The notes under the pieces are model-generated. The model saw nothing but the letters and a program-made list of their open reading frames with translations, was not told where the DNA came from and searched no databases. 64,000 bases of DNA from Sphaerothrix gracilis (GTDB lineage Bacteria > Cyanobacteriota > Cyanobacteriia > Phormidesmidales > Phormidesmidaceae), in contig NZ_JASATW010000002.1 of assembly GCF_030405905.1 (NCBI RefSeq), forward strand, positions 186,001-250,000, read 5' to 3'. The translations under genes were made by a program, and so were the position numbers. Within the stretch, counting starts at the first letter, position 1. Each line of letters opens with the position of its first letter. Shown one piece after another: positions 59,943-64,000 of the stretch.

Positions 59943-62645
59943 ATGGCTTCTTCGCTGCATCCCCATAGTCCATGTCAGCATTCAAGGGGTGATAGCGATC
60001 GCCTGTTAGAAGCCCTGGCAACCACTAGCCATCTCTTGCTCACTGAGGATAATTACTCCCAGGCTATTGACCGTGCCCTAAGCATTTTGGGAGAGGCCGT
60101 CAACGTCGATCGAATTTATATTTTTGAGAATCATACCGATCCGGCAACGGCAGCTCCCGTCGCGAGCCAGCGCTGGGAATGGGTTGCTCCCGGCATTGTG
60201 CCTGAGATTGATAACCCTGCGCTGCAAAATCTTTCCTATCAAGATCTTTTTCCGCGCTGGTATCGGGTTTTATCCCAGGGTGACTCCATAGAGGGCTTGG
60301 TTGAAGCTTTTCCCGCTTCTGAGAGGATGGTGCTTGAAGCCCAGCAAATTCGCTCTATTTTAGTCATGCCCATTCGGGCCAACCATGAATTTTGGGGCTT
60401 TGTGGGGTTTGATGCTTGCCGCCAAGAGCACATCTGGTCAGAGGGTGAAAAAGCTCTCTTAAAAGCAGCCATCGGTAGCTTGGGAGGACGTATTCGGCAG
60501 CAGCAGACCCAGGAGTCTCTGCAAAAGCTCAATGAAAGGCTCGAAGTCAAAGTTGCGGAACGAACTCAAGATCTACGACACAGCCGCGATCGCTTGTTTA
60601 ACTTAGCCGATAATCTACCCGGTGTTCTCTGCGAACTACGGCTGAACAGTGCAGGCCAACTCGTATTTTCTTATGTTTCATCCGGTATTCAAAGTCTTCT
60701 TGGCATCGGACCAGTGACATTATTGACAGATGCGACAGTGCTAAACCGCTTCTTTGGCACTGACCAGCCCACGCTAGAACAAACCTTACAGCAGGCGGCA
60801 GCGGTTAACCAGAACTGGGAGCATGAATGGTGCATTGCTGATGCTGAGGGAAAGCAAAAATGGATTAGAGGCGTTGCCCGACCGGAAAAACAGCCCAATG
60901 GCGATATCCTTTGGTATGCCTATCTGTCTGACATTAGCGATCGCAAGCAGTTTGAAGCCAAGCTCCAGCTCTGGCAGCAGGCCGTTAAGGCCAGTAGCAA
61001 CGCTATTGTCATCAGCGATGCCCGTCAGCCGGAGATGCCAATTATCTACGCCAATCCTGCCTTCGTGCAGCAGACGGGCTATTCTGAAGCAGCTACACTG
61101 GGGCGCAACTGTCGCTTTTTGCAAGGGGAAGACTCCAACCAACCTGGGCTACAACAGCTACGCCTCGCGATTCAGGCTGCCACAAGCTGCACCGTACTGT
61201 TGCGCAACTACCGCCAAGACGGCACGCTCTTTTGGAATGAGCTGACAATTTCGCCCATTTTCGATGACAAAGGCACTCTGACCCACTTTGTCGGCATCCA
61301 AAACGATATCACTGAGCACAAACTGACTGAAGAAGCGCTTAAACGGCAGCAGCTGCAGCTATCCTCACTGCTGGACAACATTCCTCACATTGCCTGGCTG
61401 AAGGATGCCGAAAGTCGCTTCATTGCTGTCAACAAGCCCTTTAGTCTGGCCTGCAACAGAAGCAGCACTGCCGAGCTGGTCAATCAAACAGATTTAGACG
61501 TGTGGCCACTCAAGCTGGCTCAGCAATATCGCCAAGACGATCAGGCTGTGATGCAGTCCCGTCAGCAAAAGCGAGTTGAAGAAAAGTTAGAGACCGCTGA
61601 CGGGTCAATCCGCTGGATAGAAACTATCAAGACTCCCATTTTCGATGATGAAGCAGCCGTGATTGGGACCGTTGGCATTGCCATGGATGTGACTGAGCGA
61701 AAGCAAGCTGAAGATACGCTGCGCCAGTCAGAGGCTCAGTTTAGGCAGCAGGCACAGGTGTTGCAAAACACTTTGGTGAAACTTCAGCAAGCGCAGTCAC
61801 AAATGATCCAGAGCGAAAAAATGTCTTCTTTGGGGCAGTTAGTTGCTGGGGTCGCGCATGAAATCAACAATCCGGTCAGTTTCATCTACGGCAACATTGA
61901 CTATGCCAAGCAGTATGTTCAAGATCTGCTAGAGCTGGTCACGCTTTATCGGGCACAGCCTCCTAACGCCGAGAATCGGCGATTTCAGCAAAAAGCGGAT
62001 GCCATCGAGCTAGATTTTCTGATTCAGGATTTGCCTCAGCTTCTAGATTCTATTGCGGTGGGTGCTGAGCGCATTCGGCAGATTGTGCTTTCTCTGCGCA
62101 CTTTTTCGCGCATGGATGAAGCCGATAAGAAAGAAGTCGATATTCATGCAGGCATTGACAGCACCCTGATGCTTTTGGCCCACCGCCTCAAGGCCCAGGC
62201 TGATCGCAGCGAAATTGCGGTTATTTGCGACTATGGCAATCTCCCGGCGATCGAATGCTATGCCGGCCAGCTCAATCAGGTTTTTATGAACATTTTGGCA
62301 AACGCTATTGACGCGCTTGAGGAGGCGAATGAAAGCAATGGGCTGCCCTATTGTCAGCAAAAAGCCGGACAGATTCGTATTCGCACCGAGCAAACGGCTG
62401 CCAATCGAGTGACTATCCGCATTACAGACAACGGCCCCGGCGTGCCGCAGTCAATTTGCTCAGATTTGTTCAATCCCTTCTTTACCACTAAGCCGATTGG
62501 CAAAGGCACAGGAATGGGCTTAGCCCTCTGCTACCAGATTATTGTTGAGCGACATGGAGGGCAGCTAACGCTAAATCCGGAAACGCAGCAGGGTGCAGAG
62601 TTTGTAATCGAAATTCCTATCCGTCAAACAGCCGCTAGTTCGTAA
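59943..62645 (+). CDS. LOV-domain sensor histidine kinase (GAF-PAS-LOV-PAS-HisKA-HATPase)
   Basis: This 900-aa soluble kinase has a GAF domain (about 15-190), a PAS (about 215-330), then a LOV-type PAS (about 345-455) with GRNCRFLQ (photoactive Cys expected at C390), LRNYRQDG and FWNE, and VGIQND, matching FMN-binding LOV domains. A third PAS follows (about 470-590), then HisKA with H639 (GVAHEINNPV) and an HATPase with N-box (FMNILANAIDAL), DNGPGVP and GKGTGMGLAL. It should autophosphorylate in response to blue light. No receiver is adjacent. A TTG two codons upstream (59937) is an alternative start. Confidence 0.93.
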   Translation: MASSLHPHSPCQHSRGDSDRLLEALATTSHLLLTEDNYSQAIDRALSILGEAVNVDRIYIFENHTDPATAAPVASQRWEWVAPGIVPEIDNPALQNLSYQDLFPRWYRVLSQGDSIEGLVEAFPASERMVLEAQQIRSILVMPIRANHEFWGFVGFDACRQEHIWSEGEKALLKAAIGSLGGRIRQQQTQESLQKLNERLEVKVAERTQDLRHSRDRLFNLADNLPGVLCELRLNSAGQLVFSYVSSGIQSLLGIGPVTLLTDATVLNRFFGTDQPTLEQTLQQAAAVNQNWEHEWCIADAEGKQKWIRGVARPEKQPNGDILWYAYLSDISDRKQFEAKLQLWQQAVKASSNAIVISDARQPEMPIIYANPAFVQQTGYSEAATLGRNCRFLQGEDSNQPGLQQLRLAIQAATSCTVLLRNYRQDGTLFWNELTISPIFDDKGTLTHFVGIQNDITEHKLTEEALKRQQLQLSSLLDNIPHIAWLKDAESRFIAVNKPFSLACNRSSTAELVNQTDLDVWPLKLAQQYRQDDQAVMQSRQQKRVEEKLETADGSIRWIETIKTPIFDDEAAVIGTVGIAMDVTERKQAEDTLRQSEAQFRQQAQVLQNTLVKLQQAQSQMIQSEKMSSLGQLVAGVAHEINNPVSFIYGNIDYAKQYVQDLLELVTLYRAQPPNAENRRFQQKADAIELDFLIQDLPQLLDSIAVGAERIRQIVLSLRTFSRMDEADKKEVDIHAGIDSTLMLLAHRLKAQADRSEIAVICDYGNLPAIECYAGQLNQVFMNILANAIDALEEANESNGLPYCQQKAGQIRIRTEQTAANRVTIRITDNGPGVPQSICSDLFNPFFTTKPIGKGTGMGLALCYQIIVERHGGQLTLNPETQQGAEFVIEIPIRQTAASS

Positions 62646-62685
62646 GGAATATTTGCTACTCCTTTTTACGAATAAACAACGCTGC

Positions 62686-63999
62686 TTAAGCTTTTACCTG
62701 ATTTTCTAAAGGCAAAAACACTGTCACAACTTCCCCCTGCTGGGGTCGCTGGCGGACAATCAGCTTGCCTCCGAGAGCCTGAAACAGGTTCTTAGTCACA
62801 TCTAGGTTTAATGTTAGGCCGCCTGTTTCCGGCTGAAACATCAGGAGCTGGCCAATCGACTTCAGCGGCGAGGCTGATCCGTGAGACTGATGGGTGCAGG
62901 CTTCAGCTCCAGGATTAGTCTGCTCACTAGACTGAAACTGCAGCTTGAGCTGATGACCTGCCAGCATGACGCATAGCTGTAGGTGACTGTCGCAGGGCAA
63001 ACTGTTAGTAAATCGCTCTACCAGCCCGGTTAAGACCTGCTTCAGCATCGTTGGATCGCTAGCGACCATTGGCAGTTTAGGTGGCAGCAAGACTTCTAGC
63101 GTTAGGTTGCGGCGGCTGGCCTGTTGCTGCCAGTTGGGAATAGATTCTTGAAAGATTTGAGACAGGGCAATGGGCGTGAGCGGCGACTTGGGCTGACTGC
63201 TCGCTTCGGTTTCCAGCTCGACGGCCTTAAAAATGAGGTTGAAGCGATCGATCTGCTGCGTACACTCGCGATCGATCGATCGCAGCCGTTTAGAAACATT
63301 AGCCTCTAAGTCGGGGCGACGTAAAAGCGATCGCACTAAAGTCCGGATCGTCGTCAGTGGCGTCCGAATCTCATGGGCCATTGCCTGTAGCAGTTCGGCA
63401 TCCGGGCTGAGAGAGGGGTGAGAAATCTCTGGTCTAGCAGCAGGGGCCGTAACAAACCGCAGCGGAATTGACGCGGCAGAGAGCTTGTGTGCCAGGGCAG
63501 TCACAGAATTATCACGAGGAGCCACATGACCATTGAGGTCCGGGCTGACTGTGGCAGTCGGCTGGGGCAGTGTCGTCAAGCGTGCCGCCGACTGATGCGC
63601 TAGCAGATAGCGGCTAAAGCGGGTTACGGTTTGATAGCTCGGTTCGACCACCGGAAACTTTTCTGCTAAGGCTTTCAGCCGCTCTAGGCAATGAGGCTGA
63701 ACTAACAGTACCCGCGATCGCAGGAGCTGATAGGCCTGCTCTATAATTTCCGGCGTAAAAGAAAAGCGAAACTTGGGTGCACCAGCAGCATCTTGTCCCA
63801 GCACCAAGATTAGGCAAAAGTGAGCCGTCAACACCAGACAAAATCGCTCTTGTCCCAGCGGATCGCCTGGCACCAGCGGCAACATCTGAGACGTATGGGC
63901 TGTAGGCAACTGACTGAGATCAGCAGGCATGAGCTGCGGCGGCAGCACTGTCTCTTCCAGTAGCTGGGAGTTGAAAATCCAGGTGGAAAACTGCGGCAT
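62686..63999 (-). CDS. sensor histidine kinase, possibly with degenerate ATPase domain (runs to window edge)
   Basis: The visible part is 437 residues beginning MPQFSTWIF at the extreme edge, so this may be the true start or a continuation from outside. The first 190 residues are an unassigned sensory region; the HisKA motif QAMAHEIRTPLTTIRT is at about 210. The C-terminal domain lacks a clear N-box (LTGLVERFTNSLPC), and the DxGxG motif is not found (SSEQTNPGAEAC is at its place), although the last strand (GLTLNLDVTKNLFQALGGKLIVRQRP) resembles the G2 end. It may be weakly active or a partner for another kinase. Confidence 0.85.
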   Translation of the reverse strand: MPQFSTWIFNSQLLEETVLPPQLMPADLSQLPTAHTSQMLPLVPGDPLGQERFCLVLTAHFCLILVLGQDAAGAPKFRFSFTPEIIEQAYQLLRSRVLLVQPHCLERLKALAEKFPVVEPSYQTVTRFSRYLLAHQSAARLTTLPQPTATVSPDLNGHVAPRDNSVTALAHKLSAASIPLRFVTAPAARPEISHPSLSPDAELLQAMAHEIRTPLTTIRTLVRSLLRRPDLEANVSKRLRSIDRECTQQIDRFNLIFKAVELETEASSQPKSPLTPIALSQIFQESIPNWQQQASRRNLTLEVLLPPKLPMVASDPTMLKQVLTGLVERFTNSLPCDSHLQLCVMLAGHQLKLQFQSSEQTNPGAEACTHQSHGSASPLKSIGQLLMFQPETGGLTLNLDVTKNLFQALGGKLIVRQRPQQGEVVTVFLPLENQVKA

Positions 64000-64000
64000 T

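Noticed and set aside
1..64000. CRISPR arrays, IS elements, rRNA, tmRNA, RNase P RNA
   Set aside because: None of the expected repeat-spacer patterns, transposases or conserved RNA cores were recognised on reading.

Overview
The window reads as a chromosomal segment from a cyanobacterium. The evidence is the very frequent HIP1-type octamer GCGATCGC, cyanobacterial protein families (cyanobacterial-type glutamate-cysteine ligase, DnaK3 with a long acidic/aromatic tail, CrtR beta-carotene hydroxylase, DUF3172, DUF2499/DUF3593, archaeal-type class I FBP aldolase, pyruvate kinase with a C-terminal PEP-utiliser domain) and mid-50s GC composition by eye. I cannot name the species. There is no rRNA operon, CRISPR array, transposase, integrase or prophage block. 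Two tRNA genes are present (Leu-UAG and an elongator-type Met-CAU).

Layout. 0.2-10 kb: trmD-ispF, a BON-domain protein, an orphan sugar-ABC permease and a phage-type lysozyme, an M16 protease and a fructosamine-kinase-like protein, a 59-aa ORF with a terminator, an ABC-2 permease, DUF3172 and a large AMIN-domain envelope protein. 10-21 kb: a 31-aa membrane peptide ORF, a thioredoxin-fold protein, rpsU, an FKBP, the dnaK3-dnaJ chaperone pair, tRNA-Leu, a seven-blade FG-GAP propeller with an RTX-like tail, gshA and trmL. 21-34 kb: a LysM/M23 cell-wall hydrolase behind a long palindrome-rich leader, tRNA-Met, two peroxiredoxins, RidA, a DUF1537-type sugar-acid kinase, a second DnaJ-like protein, a GH13 glucosidase, small membrane proteins, an AI-2E-family transporter and a stand-alone receiver. 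34-40 kb: a divergent signalling locus, described below. 40-50 kb (minus strand): a redox-Cys-less FAD oxidoreductase with larB, MscS, glgA, a glycosyltransferase, a PG-binding/HEAT membrane protein and an EamA exporter. 49-64 kb: sppA, aroH, crtR, pyk, a secreted unknown, a thermonuclease-fold protein, class I aldolase, VOC protein, a DUF3593/DUF2499 cluster, a DUF4349 lipoprotein, a LOV-domain histidine kinase and a second histidine kinase running to the window edge.

Most of the segment is housekeeping. The stretch that looks like a coherent, poorly described system is 34.2-39.7 kb. A LuxR-type HTH/STAND ATPase overlaps a zinc-ribbon, membrane-anchored Ser/Thr kinase. They are divergent from an overlapping three-gene operon: PspA-like coiled coil, substrate-binding-protein/OmpA fusion, and a Coq4-like protein with an intact HDxxH-x11-E motif. 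Three exact CTCACATGA repeats bracket and interrupt a consensus-like promoter (TTGACA-17-TATAAC) for the operon, and a fourth near-copy lies on the regulator's start codon. My reading is an autoregulated envelope or quinone-membrane stress module; the function is inference. The other main finding is the LOV motif (GRNCRFLQ) in the histidine kinase near 61 kb, which predicts blue-light sensing.
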